From Sphingomonas sp. SORGH_AS_0879 (GTDB lineage Bacteria > Pseudomonadota > Alphaproteobacteria > Sphingomonadales > Sphingomonadaceae): a stretch of 64,000 nucleotides of DNA. Where the stretch lies: assembly GCF_030819175.1 (NCBI RefSeq), contig NZ_JAUTBJ010000002.1:2490001-2554000 (forward strand), written 5' to 3'. Shown here piece by piece: positions 39,505 to 50,452 of this stretch. A program made the position numbers and the translations under genes. The first letter of the stretch is position 1. Each line of letters starts with the position of its first letter. The notes below the pieces were generated by a model. The model saw only the letters and a program-made list of their open reading frames with translations, ran no database searches and had not been told where the DNA came from.

Positions 39505-40451
39505 GATATCCTTCCGGAAAAGCCGCAGGCGGCCAGCACCGCGATGTTGAAGACGAGGAGCAGCAGGGCAGTCGGCCATTGCACGCGGATCACCCCGAAC
39601 CGGTCGCGAAGCTCCAGGATCGCGGCTGGCACGATGTTGAAATTCGCCGCCATCGGCGTCATCAGCGTTCCGCAAAATCCCGATAACATGCCGAGCGCCG
39701 CGACGGCGGCGGGGTCGCCCCCGAAACGGTGGATGACGATCGGCAAACCGATCCCCGCCGTCATGATCGGGAATGCGGCGAAGGCATTGCCCATCACCAT
39801 GGTGAACAGCGCCATGCCGACGCAATAGGCGATGGTCGCGGTCAACGGCGTGTCGAGCGCGATGACGCTGGTCACGCCATCCGCGACCACCTTGCCGACC
39901 CCCGCCATCGCGAACACCCCGCCCAGCGCCGCCAGCATCTGGGGCAGGATCATCGCCCAGCCCACCGCATCCGACAGCCGCCGGGACTCCGCCGCGGGGG
40001 CGGTCGCGGGCGGCCTGGTCAACCGGACGGCGAGCAGCAGGGCGATCAATGCCCCGAGCGCCAACGCGACCAAAGACACCTGCTTGGGATCGATCAGCGC
40101 CACCCCGGCGATCCGGCCATCCGGCACCAGCAACGTCCCCGCCAGCGTCACGGCGGGCAAGGCGAGCGCGGGTACGAAAAGCCATGGACCTCCGCGAACG
40201 GACGAAGGTCGATCGCTGCTCACCACCGGCGACGGGCGCAGGCCCCATGTCGCCAGTCCGACCATTGCCAGCACCAGACACCCGTTCAACAGATCGGGCA
40301 GCCAGGGCCCCGCGCCGAGCAGGATCGCGAACACGCCCCAGAAGCCGACATTACGCCACCGCGTCGCCTCTCTGCGATCCAGCGCATGATGGATCGCCAC
40401 CGTCGCGGGCAGCGCCGCCGCTGCGATCCCCAGCGCGTCGAGCCCGATCAC
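39501..40451 (-). CDS. DUF979 membrane protein (putative 5-oxoproline permease component)
   Basis: A 316-residue integral membrane protein with about nine spans matching DUF979: VGWAMILPQMLAALGGVFAMAGVG, MGNAFAAFPIMTAGIGLPIVI and GMLSGFCGTLMTPMAANFNIVPAAILEL. It nearly always pairs with DUF969, as here. The GTG start at 40451 overlaps the DUF969 stop (GTGA). Association with 5-oxoprolinase suggests a two-part transporter for 5-oxoproline; that is inference from neighbourhood. Confidence 0.85.
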   Translation of the reverse strand: MIGLDALGIAAAALPATVAIHHALDRREATRWRNVGFWGVFAILLGAGPWLPDLLNGCLVLAMVGLATWGLRPSPVVSSDRPSSVRGGPWLFVPALALPAVTLAGTLLVPDGRIAGVALIDPKQVSLVALALGALIALLLAVRLTRPPATAPAAESRRLSDAVGWAMILPQMLAALGGVFAMAGVGKVVADGVTSVIALDTPLTATIAYCVGMALFTMVMGNAFAAFPIMTAGIGLPIVIHRFGGDPAAVAALGMLSGFCGTLMTPMAANFNIVPAAILELRDRFGVIRVQWPTALLLLVFNIAVLAACGFSGRIS

Positions 40452-41116
40452 CCGCGACGCGCCTTCAGCCGCCGGTCGAGCATCAGCAAGCGCGCGCCAT
40501 GGATCAGCAGCGCGGCCATCGCGGTCGGGATCGCCCAGAGCGCGACATGCAGGGGCGCGACGATGATCCCCTCCTGCTCCAATATGGCGCGGATCAGCAG
40601 GATCGATCCGATCGCGATGAACACATCCTCACCGAAGAACACCCCGATATTGTCGACGGCGGCGGCATGAGCGCGGATATGGTCGCGCGTCTCTGGGTCG
40701 AGGGGAGTCGCCTCATCCCGCTCCTCCGCGCCTTCGGCCATCGGGGCTATGATCGGGCGGACCATCTGGACATGCCCGCCCAGCGAGGTCAGCCCCAGCG
40801 CGGCGGTGATCTGACGCAGCATCATATAGCCCAGCAACACCCGCCCCGTCGTCGCCCCGCGCAGACGCCGCACGACATCGCGCGCCCGCTCCCGCAACCC
40901 GGCCCGCTCCAGCAGTCCGATCGTCGGCAGCGCGAGCCAGGCGACCGCCATGAACCGGCTCGATACGAAGGCCTTGCCGATCATCGCGATCACCTCGACC
41001 GGCCCGAAGCCCGCCGCCGCCGCACTGGCGAAGGCCGCGACCGTCACGACCAGCAAGGGGTTCACCCCCAGCGCGAAGCCGATGATGATGATCGCGATGC
41101 CCGACAGGACCAGCAT
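40448..41116 (-). CDS. DUF969 membrane protein (putative 5-oxoproline permease component)
   Basis: A 222-residue membrane protein matching DUF969: VLSGIAIIIIGFALGVNPLLVV at the start, WLALPTIGLLERAGLRERAR, LGLTSLGGHVQMVRPIIAPMAEG and DNIGVFFGEDVFIAIGSILLI. There are about five spans. It is the upstream partner of DUF979. The ATG at 41116 lies 12 bases after the MarR gene's stop, so the run MarR-DUF969-DUF979-DUF2891 is one operon. Confidence 0.85.
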   Translation of the reverse strand: MLVLSGIAIIIIGFALGVNPLLVVTVAAFASAAAAGFGPVEVIAMIGKAFVSSRFMAVAWLALPTIGLLERAGLRERARDVVRRLRGATTGRVLLGYMMLRQITAALGLTSLGGHVQMVRPIIAPMAEGAEERDEATPLDPETRDHIRAHAAAVDNIGVFFGEDVFIAIGSILLIRAILEQEGIIVAPLHVALWAIPTAMAALLIHGARLLMLDRRLKARRG

Positions 41117-41128
41117 GGCCGCCCCGCC

Positions 41129-41638
41129 CTACAGCGTCGCGGCGGCACGCGCCGCCTGGTTATACTGGCCCGACAGGCGGCGCAGCAGGTCGGCGGCCTC
41201 CGACAAAGCGGCCGCGTCGGGCCCGTCGGCCTCGACCGCCCTGGACAGGATACGCTCGCGAATGTCGCGATAGCCCGCGCAGAAATCACGCCCCGCCTCG
41301 GTCGCGACGAGCAGCTTTTCCTTGCCCTCGCGCCGGGTCGCGATCAGCCCGGCCTTTTCCAGCTTGCGCACGGCATAGGTGACGAGGTGCGTGTCCTCGA
41401 TATCCAGGACCAGCGCGATATCGGCGATCCGCTTGGGCCGGTCGCGGTGGCGGACGGTGTGGAGGATCAACACCTCGATCGGCGTCAGCGACAGTCCGGT
41501 CGCGGCGGCACAGCGGGTCATCCAGCGCTGATAGGCCGCCGCCGCGAGGGTCAGGCTGAACTCCAGCTCCGACAAAGCGGGCGCAGAGCCATCGGCCAGA
41601 TGCGCCGAGGAAACGATTGCCCGCCTGCCAGTCGTCAT
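41129..41638 (-). CDS. MarR-like winged-helix regulator
   Basis: A 169-residue regulator. A winged HTH lies at residues about 45-115: SLTPIEVLILHTVRHRDRPK, RIADIALVLDIEDTHLVTYA and VRKLEKAGLIATRREGKEKLL. The C-terminal helix (AADLLRRLSGQYNQAARAA) is for dimerisation. It heads the DUF969/979/2891 operon and diverges from the 5-oxoprolinase with about 95 bases between, so it probably controls both. The ATG at 41638 is chosen; a GTG at 41650 is possible. Confidence 0.85.
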   Translation of the reverse strand: MTTGRRAIVSSAHLADGSAPALSELEFSLTLAAAAYQRWMTRCAAATGLSLTPIEVLILHTVRHRDRPKRIADIALVLDIEDTHLVTYAVRKLEKAGLIATRREGKEKLLVATEAGRDFCAGYRDIRERILSRAVEADGPDAAALSEAADLLRRLSGQYNQAARAAATL

Positions 41639-41733
41639 ACAGCCTCCCACATGCGGCGAGGATCGCTCTGGCCAATCACGCTGTCAACATGATAGCGACG
41701 ATTCATCGATAATTTACAGGCAAGGTGTTGGCG

Positions 41734-44700
41734 ATGGCGCGCTGGTCATTCTGGGTCGATCGTGGCGGGACCTTTACCGACATCGTCGCGCGAGCCCCGG
41801 ACGGCACGCTGGCCACCACCAAATTGCTGAGCGAAAACCCGGAACGCTATGCCGATGCGGCGGTGGCGGGCATCCGCCAATTGCTGGGCCTGTCCGACGG
41901 CGACCTACTACCGAGCGACGTCATCGCCGAGGTCAAGATGGGCACCACCGTCGCAACTAACGCCCTGCTGGAGCGCAAGGGCACCCGCACGCTGCTGGTG
42001 GTCGATCGCGGCTTTGCCGACCTGCTCACCATCGGCAACCAGGCGCGTCCCCGTCTCTTCGACCTCGCCATCCGCCTGCCCGAACCGCTCCATGACGGCG
42101 TGGTCGAGATCGATGGCCGGATCGACCGGGACGGTGGCGAGGTGACGCCGCTGAACGAGGCGGAGGTCGCCGCGATGTTCGCGGCCAAGCGCGCGGAGGG
42201 CTATGAGGCGGTCGCCATCGCGCTCACCCATGCCTGGGCGCATCCCGCCGTCGAAGAGCGTGTCGCCGCCCTCGCACGGGCCGCCGGCTTCGTACAGGTT
42301 TCGGCCAGCCATGCGGTCAGCCCGCTGATCGGACTGGTCGCGCGCGGGCGGACGAGCGTGGTCGATGCCTATCTGTCCCCCGTCCTGCGTCGCTATGTCG
42401 ATCGCGTCGCCGGCGCGCTGGACGGCGTACCGCTCCATTTCATGCAGTCGAACGGCGGGCTGGCGGAGGCCTCGGTCTTTCAAGGCAAGGACGCGATCCT
42501 GTCCGGCCCGGCGGGGGGCGTCGTGGCGGCGGCGCGGACGGCGGAGGCGGCGGGGATCGGCCGGGTGATCGGCTTCGACATGGGCGGCACCTCGACCGAC
42601 GTCGCCCTCTATGCCGGACGGTTCGAGCGGGTACTGGACGCCGAGATCGCCGGGGTCGAGATGCGCGTGCCGATGATGGCGATCGACACGGTCGCGGCGG
42701 GCGGCGGATCGATCCTGCACTATGACGGCGCGCGCTTCCGGGTCGGGCCGGACAGCGCCGGGGCCAATCCCGGCCCCGCTTGCTATCGACGCGGCGGCCC
42801 CCTGACCGTGACCGATGCCAATGTCCTGGTCGGCAAGATCCAGCCCGCCCATTTCCCCGCCGTGTTCGGTCCGAATGGCGATCAGCCGCTGGACGCCGAG
42901 GCTTCGGCGCGCGGGTTCGCCGAACTGGCCGCGACGACCGGCATGGACGATCCCCGCCGGGTCGCCGAAGGCTTTCTGGAGGTCGCGGTCGCGCATATGG
43001 CGGCGGCGATCAAGCGCGTCGCGCTGGAGCGGGGTGAGGATGTCACTGACTTCGCGCTTCAGTGTTTCGGCGGCGCGGGCGGCCAGCATGCCTGCCGCAT
43101 CGCCGAGATGCTGGGGATGAGCCGGGTGCTGATCCATCCGCTGGCGGGCGTGCTGTCGGCTTATGGCATGGGGCTGGCGGATCGGGTCGCGATCCGGCAA
43201 CGCTCGGTCGAGCAGCCATTGGGCGCGCCGCTCGATGACTTGGCGGCGGAACTGGGCGATGCGGCGGCGGCGGAGGTCGGCGGGGACGCCAGCCGGGTCG
43301 TGACCGTCAATCTGCGCTATGCGGGTACCGATACGGCATTGGGCGTCACGCTGGCCGATGCCGCGACGATGCGCGCCGCGTTCGAGCAGGCCCATCGCGC
43401 CCGCTTCGGCTTCGTCAGTCCCGAGCGAGACATCGTGATCGAAACGCTGGTCGTGGAGGCGATCCTGTCCGGCGAGCCGGTGGCTCCCCCGCCCCTGCCC
43501 CCGCGTGACGGCCCGTTGCCGCCGCCGCTGGCCACCGTCGCCGTCTGGACCGGCGGCGCGGAGCACCGGACGCCGATCCATGACCGCGATCATCTGCGCC
43601 CCGGCGACCGCATCACCGGGCCCGCCCTGATCCGCGAGGCGATCGCGACGACCATGGTCGAGCCCGGCTGGACGCTGGAGGTCGGCCAGGGCGGCGAATT
43701 GCTGCTGACCCATGACGGCGCGATCCGGCGCGCCGCGCCCGATCCGGCGGTGGTCGATCCCGTCCGGCTGGAGCTGTTCAACACCCAGTTCATGGGCATC
43801 GCCGAGCGGATGGGCGTAGTGCTGCGCAACACCTCGGTCAGCATCAACATGAAGGAGCGGCTGGACTTTTCCTGCGCGCTGTTCGACGCATCGGGGCATC
43901 TGATCGCCAATGCGCCGCACGTGCCCGTGCATCTTGGCGCAATGGGAGAGAGCGTGCGCGCGGTGCTGTCGAGCCGGGGCGGGAGCATGAAGCCCGGCGA
44001 TGTCGTGGCACTCAACAATCCCTTCAACGGCGGCACCCACCTGCCCGATGTCACGGTCATTGCGCCGGTCTTCGGCGAGGACGGAGCCATTCGCTTCTTC
44101 GTCGCCAATCGCGGCCATCATGCCGATATCGGCGGGCTGACGCCGGGATCGACGCCACCCAACTCCCGGACGCTGGAGGACGAAGGCGTCGTGATCGACG
44201 ATTTCCTGCTGGTCGACGGCGGCGAATTTCGCGAGGAAGCGTTCCGCCGTCTGCTGGGCGAGGCCCGCCATCCGGCACGCAGTCCGGACACCAATGTCGC
44301 CGATATCAGGGCGCAGCTCGCCGCCAATGCGACCGGCATCGCCGAACTGAATGAGATGGTCGCGGCCCAGGGCTGGCCGATGGTCAGCGCCTATATGGGC
44401 CATGTCATGGCACATGCGGAGGAAAGCATCCGCCGCGTGCTCAGCGACCTGTCGGACGGCGGGTTCGACTATGAGATGGACGACGGCACGCCGTTGAAGG
44501 TCGAGGTCACGATCGACCGGGCCGCGCGGGCCGCGACGATCGACTTCACCGGCACCGGCCCGGCCAGCGCAGGCAATTTCAACGCGCCCCCCGCCGTCAC
44601 ACGCGCGGTGGTGCTCTATGCCTTTCGCTGTCTGGTGGGCGAAGACCTGCCGCTCAACGAGGGCTGCCTGGCCCCCCTTACCATCGTCATTCCGGAGGGG

Positions 44701-45279
44701 TCGTTCCTCTCTCCCCCACCCGGCAGCGCGGTGGTGGCCGGGAATACCGAGGTCAGCCAGGCGGTGTGCAACGCCTTGCTGGGGGCACTGGGTGCGTCCG
44801 CCGCCGCGCAGGGCACGATGAACAACTTCCTGTTCGGCAATTCCCGGCATCAATATTACGAGACGATCTGCGGCGGCGCGGGTGCCGGGCCCGGTTTCGA
44901 CGGCGCCTCGGCGGTGCACACCCATATGACGAACACCCGGATCACCGATCCCGAGATATTGGAACGCCGCTACCCCGTCCGCCTCGACCGCTTCGCCATC
45001 CGCCGGGGCTCGGGCGGCGAAGGACGGTATCGCGGTGGTGACGGCGCGATCCGGGCGATCACCGCGCTGGAGCCGATGACCGCCACGCTGGTCGCCTCAC
45101 GCCGGACCATCGCCCCCTTCGGCCTGGCGGGCGGCGGGGACGGCATGGCGGGCGCTCAGCATGTCGAGCGCGCCGATGGCCGGATCGAGGCGATGCGCGG
45201 CACCGACCAGGTCGAACTGAAACCCGGCGACCGGATCGTGATTAAGACGCCGGGCGGTGGCGGCTACGGTCGGCCCTAG
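41734..45279 (+). CDS. 5-oxoprolinase (fused HyuA-HyuB hydantoinase type)
   Basis: A 1181-residue ATP-dependent enzyme converting 5-oxo-L-proline to glutamate. The HyuA half (about 1-670) has [51 protein letters not shown] and [14 protein letters not shown] (actin-like ATP-binding motifs). The HyuB half (about 680-1181) has [33 protein letters not shown] and [15 protein letters not shown]. The full-length fusion is the eukaryotic and bacterial oxoprolinase form. ATG at 41734; a GTG at 41725 is less likely. The stop shares a CTAG with the convergent permease gene. Confidence 0.92.
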   Translation: MARWSFWVDRGGTFTDIVARAPDGTLATTKLLSENPERYADAAVAGIRQLLGLSDGDLLPSDVIAEVKMGTTVATNALLERKGTRTLLVVDRGFADLLTIGNQARPRLFDLAIRLPEPLHDGVVEIDGRIDRDGGEVTPLNEAEVAAMFAAKRAEGYEAVAIALTHAWAHPAVEERVAALARAAGFVQVSASHAVSPLIGLVARGRTSVVDAYLSPVLRRYVDRVAGALDGVPLHFMQSNGGLAEASVFQGKDAILSGPAGGVVAAARTAEAAGIGRVIGFDMGGTSTDVALYAGRFERVLDAEIAGVEMRVPMMAIDTVAAGGGSILHYDGARFRVGPDSAGANPGPACYRRGGPLTVTDANVLVGKIQPAHFPAVFGPNGDQPLDAEASARGFAELAATTGMDDPRRVAEGFLEVAVAHMAAAIKRVALERGEDVTDFALQCFGGAGGQHACRIAEMLGMSRVLIHPLAGVLSAYGMGLADRVAIRQRSVEQPLGAPLDDLAAELGDAAAAEVGGDASRVVTVNLRYAGTDTALGVTLADAATMRAAFEQAHRARFGFVSPERDIVIETLVVEAILSGEPVAPPPLPPRDGPLPPPLATVAVWTGGAEHRTPIHDRDHLRPGDRITGPALIREAIATTMVEPGWTLEVGQGGELLLTHDGAIRRAAPDPAVVDPVRLELFNTQFMGIAERMGVVLRNTSVSINMKERLDFSCALFDASGHLIANAPHVPVHLGAMGESVRAVLSSRGGSMKPGDVVALNNPFNGGTHLPDVTVIAPVFGEDGAIRFFVANRGHHADIGGLTPGSTPPNSRTLEDEGVVIDDFLLVDGGEFREEAFRRLLGEARHPARSPDTNVADIRAQLAANATGIAELNEMVAAQGWPMVSAYMGHVMAHAEESIRRVLSDLSDGGFDYEMDDGTPLKVEVTIDRAARAATIDFTGTGPASAGNFNAPPAVTRAVVLYAFRCLVGEDLPLNEGCLAPLTIVIPEGSFLSPPPGSAVVAGNTEVSQAVCNALLGALGASAAAQGTMNNFLFGNSRHQYYETICGGAGAGPGFDGASAVHTHMTNTRITDPEILERRYPVRLDRFAIRRGSGGEGRYRGGDGAIRAITALEPMTATLVASRRTIAPFGLAGGGDGMAGAQHVERADGRIEAMRGTDQVELKPGDRIVIKTPGGGGYGRP

Positions 45280-47702
45280 TCCTGGCGAAGCGCCGATGCC
45301 GGGGTCGCCCGGCTGGCGGTCAGGGCCTGGCCCAGGACGGTCAGCACCGCGATGCCGATGGCCAGCAGGCTCGCTCCTGCGAAATAGAATGGCGACAGTG
45401 CGATGCGATCGTCGAAGCCGGACAGCCATGTCCGCATCGCGACGAATGCCAACGGCCAGGCGATCACGTTCGCGATCAGCACGGGGCGCAGGAACTGCCC
45501 GACCAGCAGCCGCACGATATCGGCGGACGATGCGCCCAGCGTCTTGCGAATGCCGATCTCGCGCACGCGCCGCGCCGTGTTGAACGACGCCAGCCCCCAC
45601 AACCCGACACAGCCGATCAGCACCGCCAACCCCGCCCCGATCCCGAACAGACGGGTGGCATGATCGTCGGCCTTATAGAATTCCGACAGGCGCTGGTCCG
45701 CCGTCTCCACGACCAGCGGCACTTGCGGCGACAGGCGTCGCCATACCGTCCGAATCCGGCCCAGCATCGCAGCCGAACTACCCGTGTACCGGATCGCGGC
45801 GACGGCGGGGTACGGAACGTCGCGGACATATTGGTAGAATGTCGCCGTCTCCGCGGTGCGCGGCGAAGCGAAGCGGAGTTGGTCGATCACGCCGATGATG
45901 GTTCGGGGCGCGAGGCGGCCGACGGTCTTGCCGATCGCATCCTGGGGCGTTCGGAAGCCGAGTTGCTCGACCGCCTTCCGGTTGATGACGACGTTGCGCC
46001 CGCTCTTCCATTTGGTCCAATCGCTGGCATCGTCGGCACCGTGCGCATCATCGAACACGCGCCCTGCCAGCAGCCTGGGGCCGTAGGTGCGAAAGAAGTC
46101 GGGTCCCACGATGACGTTGCCGATCGTCAGGGGCGGACGACCCGGCAGGTCGATCGAGTCCACGCCATAATTGACCATCCCCGGCGCCGATCCGCTGGTT
46201 CCTACCGCTAAGACCCCGGGCACGCGACGGAGCGCCGCCACGATCGGGCGGGCCTGATCCGGGAAGATGCGTTTGTCGGCCAGCGACGCCACGATCATCA
46301 GGCCGTCGCGCCTGAAACCCAGATCCGACCGCCGGACATGCGCCGTCTGCGCGACCAGCACGACGGTGCCGATCAGGAAGGCGATGGCGAGGCTGAACTG
46401 GATCACGACCAGCGCCTCGCGAGCGCGGGTGCCACGACGCCCGCCGCCCGGCGCCTGCGCCGACGCAAGGACAGCGGCGGCGGAGAAGCGCGACAGCCGC
46501 ACCGCCGGATAGGCTCCCGCCGCCAGGGCAATGATCAGCACCAACGCCACCAGCAGGGGCAGCGCCAGGGTATAGGGAAAGCGGAGCGACAGGCCGCCGG
46601 CGGCATTGATGACGGGCAGGCTCACTTCGGTCAGGATCATGCCGAGCAGGCTGGCCATCGCGGCCGTTGCAGCCGCTTCCCCCAGAAACTGGCGGATCAG
46701 GGCCGCCCTGCTGGCCCCCAGTACCTTGCGCACCGCCACCTCTCTCGCGCGCAGGCCGGATTGCGCCGTCGCCAGGTTCACATAGTTGATGATCGCGATC
46801 AGCAGCGTCAGCACGCCGACCATCCCCAGCGTCGCCACGGTCAGCCTACGTCCATTGCTCTCCGCCCCGCCCGGCGGCTCCAGGTGCAGTCGAGCGATCG
46901 GCAGCAGCGAAAGCGAGATGATCCTGGTGGGATCGGGCCCTAGATCCTGTCCGGCGTGCCGACGGATGAAGGCGGGCATCTTGGCGGCGAACGCCCGTGC
47001 CGCGGCCGCATTGGGGAAGCGAAGATAGGTGGCCCCGTCGACCATGCCCCATCGGTACCACGACCACTGCACCGCGGGCGGCGGCGTGCGCGGCATCGGG
47101 ATCAGGATCGAGGCCTGAAGCTCGGTCGTCTTCGGCAGATCCTCGAAGATTCCGGCGATACGATAGACCTGCGGCGCGTCGACCGCGATGGTGATGGTTT
47201 GCCCCATGGGGTCCGCATCGCCGAACAATCGCTGAGCCTCGCTTCGGCTCACCAACGCCCCCGACGGCTCGGAGAGCGCGCGGCGCCCGTCTCCGCGCAC
47301 CATCGGAATGTCGAACACGTCGAAGAAGGACGGATCGACCTGGACGACGTCGGCCGCGATCGCATCATCCTCGCGGATCACACTGCCCCCCAGCTTGCCG
47401 CCGCGAAGGCGCGTGCCGACCAGGCCGGGAAACTCCTGCCGCATCTGCTCGAACAGCCCGGCCATGGTCACCGGATAGGCGCCGTTGAACGGGCTGCCCG
47501 GCAGATGGAGTTCGGTCCGCACGACATGGATTTCGTCATGATGCGGCAGCCATCGCTCGAAACTCGTCTCGAACCGGACATAGAGGCCGAGGATCAGGAA
47601 CACCGCGATCCCCACCGCCAGTCCGCCGATGTTGAGCGCCGCGTAAAGCTTGTGGCGGGTAAGCGAGCGGTAGAGCGAGGTGAGCGCGAAGCCGTTCATC
47701 AT
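45276..47702 (-). CDS. MacB/FtsX-type ABC transporter permease (no ATPase partner nearby)
   Basis: An 808-residue permease. The N-terminal span [20 protein letters not shown] precedes a MacB-like periplasmic core (about 45-285). Then come a first FtsX domain (about 295-420), a second periplasmic core and a last FtsX domain ([20 protein letters not shown] to the end). The two-half layout is that of lolE/MacB-like double permeases. Such permeases need an ATP-binding subunit and usually an HlyD partner; neither is in the window. It diverges from a response-regulator/kinase pair. Two adjacent ATGs (47702, 47699) fit. Confidence 0.87.
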   Translation of the reverse strand: MMNGFALTSLYRSLTRHKLYAALNIGGLAVGIAVFLILGLYVRFETSFERWLPHHDEIHVVRTELHLPGSPFNGAYPVTMAGLFEQMRQEFPGLVGTRLRGGKLGGSVIREDDAIAADVVQVDPSFFDVFDIPMVRGDGRRALSEPSGALVSRSEAQRLFGDADPMGQTITIAVDAPQVYRIAGIFEDLPKTTELQASILIPMPRTPPPAVQWSWYRWGMVDGATYLRFPNAAAARAFAAKMPAFIRRHAGQDLGPDPTRIISLSLLPIARLHLEPPGGAESNGRRLTVATLGMVGVLTLLIAIINYVNLATAQSGLRAREVAVRKVLGASRAALIRQFLGEAAATAAMASLLGMILTEVSLPVINAAGGLSLRFPYTLALPLLVALVLIIALAAGAYPAVRLSRFSAAAVLASAQAPGGGRRGTRAREALVVIQFSLAIAFLIGTVVLVAQTAHVRRSDLGFRRDGLMIVASLADKRIFPDQARPIVAALRRVPGVLAVGTSGSAPGMVNYGVDSIDLPGRPPLTIGNVIVGPDFFRTYGPRLLAGRVFDDAHGADDASDWTKWKSGRNVVINRKAVEQLGFRTPQDAIGKTVGRLAPRTIIGVIDQLRFASPRTAETATFYQYVRDVPYPAVAAIRYTGSSAAMLGRIRTVWRRLSPQVPLVVETADQRLSEFYKADDHATRLFGIGAGLAVLIGCVGLWGLASFNTARRVREIGIRKTLGASSADIVRLLVGQFLRPVLIANVIAWPLAFVAMRTWLSGFDDRIALSPFYFAGASLLAIGIAVLTVLGQALTASRATPASALRQD

Positions 47703-47982
47703 GACATCCCCCCGGATCGGATCACGCGCATCGCACTGGCGACGATACGCCCATCGAGCATGTCGATGCGACACCTGGCAATATCGGCATGGCTGGGTGA
47801 GTGGGCGACCATCACGATCGTCGCCCCCTCGGCATTCGTCTCGACCTCGTCCGACTGAACGCCCGGATCAAGACGAGCGAAAAGCCATGCTTGTCGCCAT
47901 GTCGAGCGCCCCTTGCGCGTATTGGCTGTTCGGTCATCATGGCGACACTGTCACTGTCCAGCACCGGAAACGCCAAATCGCT

Positions 47983-49281
47983 ATGAACAAAGACTTATCT
48001 TCGACAATGGCTTTCGGCGATCCGACAGGATGGGACAAGATGTCCGCGCACGGACAGTCGCCGGACCTGTCAAGCGCCTGGCGGATATTGTTGGTCGAGG
48101 ACGATCCGGTCGTGGCGCGGACGACCGACATCCTGTTCCGCCTGGCCGGACACAAGGTCGAAGTCGCCACCGATCCGCATTCCGCCTATTCGATGCTGTC
48201 CGGGCGCCGCTACGACCTGATCCTGCTCGACATGAATTTCGGGGCGGGGCGTAGCAGCGGAGAAGAAGGGCTGGCCTGTATCGCCCGGATCATGGCGGAC
48301 GATCCGGCCGCGCGGATCATCGTCATCACCGCGCATAGCGGCATCCGCATCGCCGTCGCCGCGATGCAGGCGGGCGCGCGGGATTTTCTGATGAAGCCGT
48401 GGCGCAAGGACGATCTGCTCGCCAAATGCGCCGCCGTGATCGGGCAGCGGGAGGGCGGCGCGGCCCCCGCCCCGCGCCCGGTCGGCGGTGGCGCGATGTT
48501 GCTGGGCGATTCCCCCGCCATGGCCGAGATGCGGGCGATGATCCAGCGGGTCGGACCGACCGTCGCCAATATCTGCGTCACCGGGCGATCGGGATCGGGG
48601 CGGACCCTGACCGCGATGGCGGTTCATGCCGCATCGGGCGACGCCGCGACGCCGCCGCCCCGGATCGACCTGCGCGATACCGATCAGTGGCGGTCGCTCG
48701 ACGAGGCACGGGGGACCGTAGTGTTGCGCTATCCCGACCAGCTGGATGCGGTGGCGCAGGCGCGGCTGCTCGACCGGCTGTTGCCGGGGCTGCGGTGCAT
48801 CAGCGTGGCGGACGGGGTCGCGGCGCTGTCGCCCGCTTTGTACCGCCGCCTCTGCACGCTGGAGATCGCGGTCCCGCCTCTGTCGGCACGGCGCGAGGAT
48901 GGGGTGATCCTGGCCCGGCATTTCGCGCGGGTCGCCGGGGAAAGCTATGGCCATGCCGCCGCCCGGCTGACTCCCGCTGCCGAGGCGATCGTGACCGCGA
49001 CCGACTGGCCCGATGAAGTGCGCGGACTGGCGGCGGCGGTGGAGCGGGCGGTGCTGCTGTCCGACGACGGCGTGGTGGATGCCGCTGCGATCCGCCCGGC
49101 CATGACCGCATCGGTCGTGCCCGAACAGGATACCAGCACGCCCTTTCGTCTCGACGATGCCGAAAAGCTGATGATCGTCGCCGCGCTGAAGGAACACCGG
49201 CACAATATCTCACGCGCCGCGAGCGCGCTGGGGATCAGCCGAGGGACATTGTACCGACGCATGGCGCAGCATGGCCTCTAG
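47983..49281 (+). CDS. NtrC-like response regulator with a degenerate AAA domain
   Basis: A 432-residue regulator (392-413 if begun at ATGs 48040 or 48007 further in). The receiver domain at about 34-155 has the phospho-acceptor Asp83 (LILLDMNF), the acidic pair EDD at 39-41 and a Lys in FLMKPWRK. The middle, about 165-375, corresponds to an NtrC AAA domain, but the Walker A reads GRSGSGRT without its Lys and the GAFTGA sigma-54 loop is missing. The C-terminal Fis-type HTH is NISRAASALGISRGTLYRRM. It overlaps the kinase gene by 11 bases. Confidence 0.88.
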   Translation: MNKDLSSTMAFGDPTGWDKMSAHGQSPDLSSAWRILLVEDDPVVARTTDILFRLAGHKVEVATDPHSAYSMLSGRRYDLILLDMNFGAGRSSGEEGLACIARIMADDPAARIIVITAHSGIRIAVAAMQAGARDFLMKPWRKDDLLAKCAAVIGQREGGAAPAPRPVGGGAMLLGDSPAMAEMRAMIQRVGPTVANICVTGRSGSGRTLTAMAVHAASGDAATPPPRIDLRDTDQWRSLDEARGTVVLRYPDQLDAVAQARLLDRLLPGLRCISVADGVAALSPALYRRLCTLEIAVPPLSARREDGVILARHFARVAGESYGHAAARLTPAAEAIVTATDWPDEVRGLAAAVERAVLLSDDGVVDAAAIRPAMTASVVPEQDTSTPFRLDDAEKLMIVAALKEHRHNISRAASALGISRGTLYRRMAQHGL

Positions 49282-50452
49282 CGTCCAGCGGTCCGCGATC
49301 ACCATCGGCCTGTCGCTCGCTGCCGCCGGGGGCGTGGTCGGCGTGGCCGCGACGCATGGCCTGTGGCTGGCGATGACGGGTGGCGTCCTGGCCATCGGAT
49401 GGCTGCTGCTGCTCAACCTGCTGGCGGCGCGGCGTCCGGCCGTGCTTCCCCCCGCGCCGGTGGTGGCCGAGGAGCGCGAGACGATCCTGCACCGGATGCT
49501 GCTCGACGCTTCCCCCACCCCCTTGTTGTCGGTCGACGGCGCGGCGGTGCGGGCGCTCAACCGCGCCGCGCGCCAAATGTTCGACACCGACGATCGCGTC
49601 CTGCCCGCGCCGCCGCCGTTGCTGGACAGCCGGAGTTCGCATGTCCGCCATGCCGGTCGTAACTGGCGTGCCGACCGAGTCGATGTGGGCGCGCGCTCGG
49701 TCGTAGCGCTGATCGATGTGGAGAGCGAGGAACGCACCGCCGAGGCGCGCGCCAGTGCCGAGATGATCCAAGTGCTGGGCCATGAGATGCTCAACGGCCT
49801 GGTCCCCATCGTCTCGCTCGCCGAGTGCGGGATCGCGGCCATCGAAACGCAGGACGACGACCCCACGCTGTTGCCCGAAATCCTGACGACGCTGGCCCGC
49901 CGCGCCGAGGGATTGCAGCGTTTCACCCAGGCCTATCGCTCGCTCGCTCGTCTGCCTCCGCCGATGAAGCAGCCCGTCCACCTGGCCGAATTGATCGACG
50001 ATCTGGCACGCCTCTTCGCGAGCCGCTGGCCGGAGGCGGTGCTGACCGTGACGGTGCCGCCGGCCCTCCGCGCGGCCATCGACCGCGACCAGCTCAATCA
50101 GGCGATCTGGGCCCTGCTGCAAAACGGCGTGGAGGCGGCAGGCGGGACGAAACCGGAGATCGCTCTGGTGGTCGGCTGCCGCGAAGGGGCGCTGACCATC
50201 GATATCAGCGACAACGGCCCCGGCATTCCGGCGGAACAGGCGACCGCGATCTTCCGCCCCTTCGCGACCACCAAAGCGACCGGGACCGGCATCGGCCTGA
50301 CCCTCGCCCGCCAGATCGCGCGAGGACATGGCGGCACGCTCGACCTGCTGGTGGCGGTCCCTGCGACCTTCCGGTTGCGCCTGCCCGGTGGAGAAAGGTC
50401 CGGGGCGACGGGTCACACGGGCCTAGCCCTTCGCCCCGATACCCTGGCGTAG
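49271..50452 (+). CDS. Sensor histidine kinase (partner of the NtrC-like regulator)
   Basis: A 393-residue kinase. Two N-terminal membrane helices (AITIGLSLAAAGGVVGVAAT and LWLAMTGGVLAIGWLLLLNL) precede a PAS-like region (about 75-145). Next comes an H-box with the phosphorylatable His in MIQVLGHEMLNGLVPIVSLA. The HATPase domain has the N-box QAIWALLQNGVEAA, G1 DNGPGIP and G2 GTGIGLTLARQIA. The 11-base overlap with the regulator gene supports a cognate pair. The 3' end overlaps the TetR gene by 30 bases. Confidence 0.9.
   Translation: MASSVQRSAITIGLSLAAAGGVVGVAATHGLWLAMTGGVLAIGWLLLLNLLAARRPAVLPPAPVVAEERETILHRMLLDASPTPLLSVDGAAVRALNRAARQMFDTDDRVLPAPPPLLDSRSSHVRHAGRNWRADRVDVGARSVVALIDVESEERTAEARASAEMIQVLGHEMLNGLVPIVSLAECGIAAIETQDDDPTLLPEILTTLARRAEGLQRFTQAYRSLARLPPPMKQPVHLAELIDDLARLFASRWPEAVLTVTVPPALRAAIDRDQLNQAIWALLQNGVEAAGGTKPEIALVVGCREGALTIDISDNGPGIPAEQATAIFRPFATTKATGTGIGLTLARQIARGHGGTLDLLVAVPATFRLRLPGGERSGATGHTGLALRPDTLA

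Noticed and set aside
41908..44925. Long minus-strand open frame opposite the 5-oxoprolinase
   Set aside because: Antisense shadow produced by codon bias; no start site and no recognisable domain.
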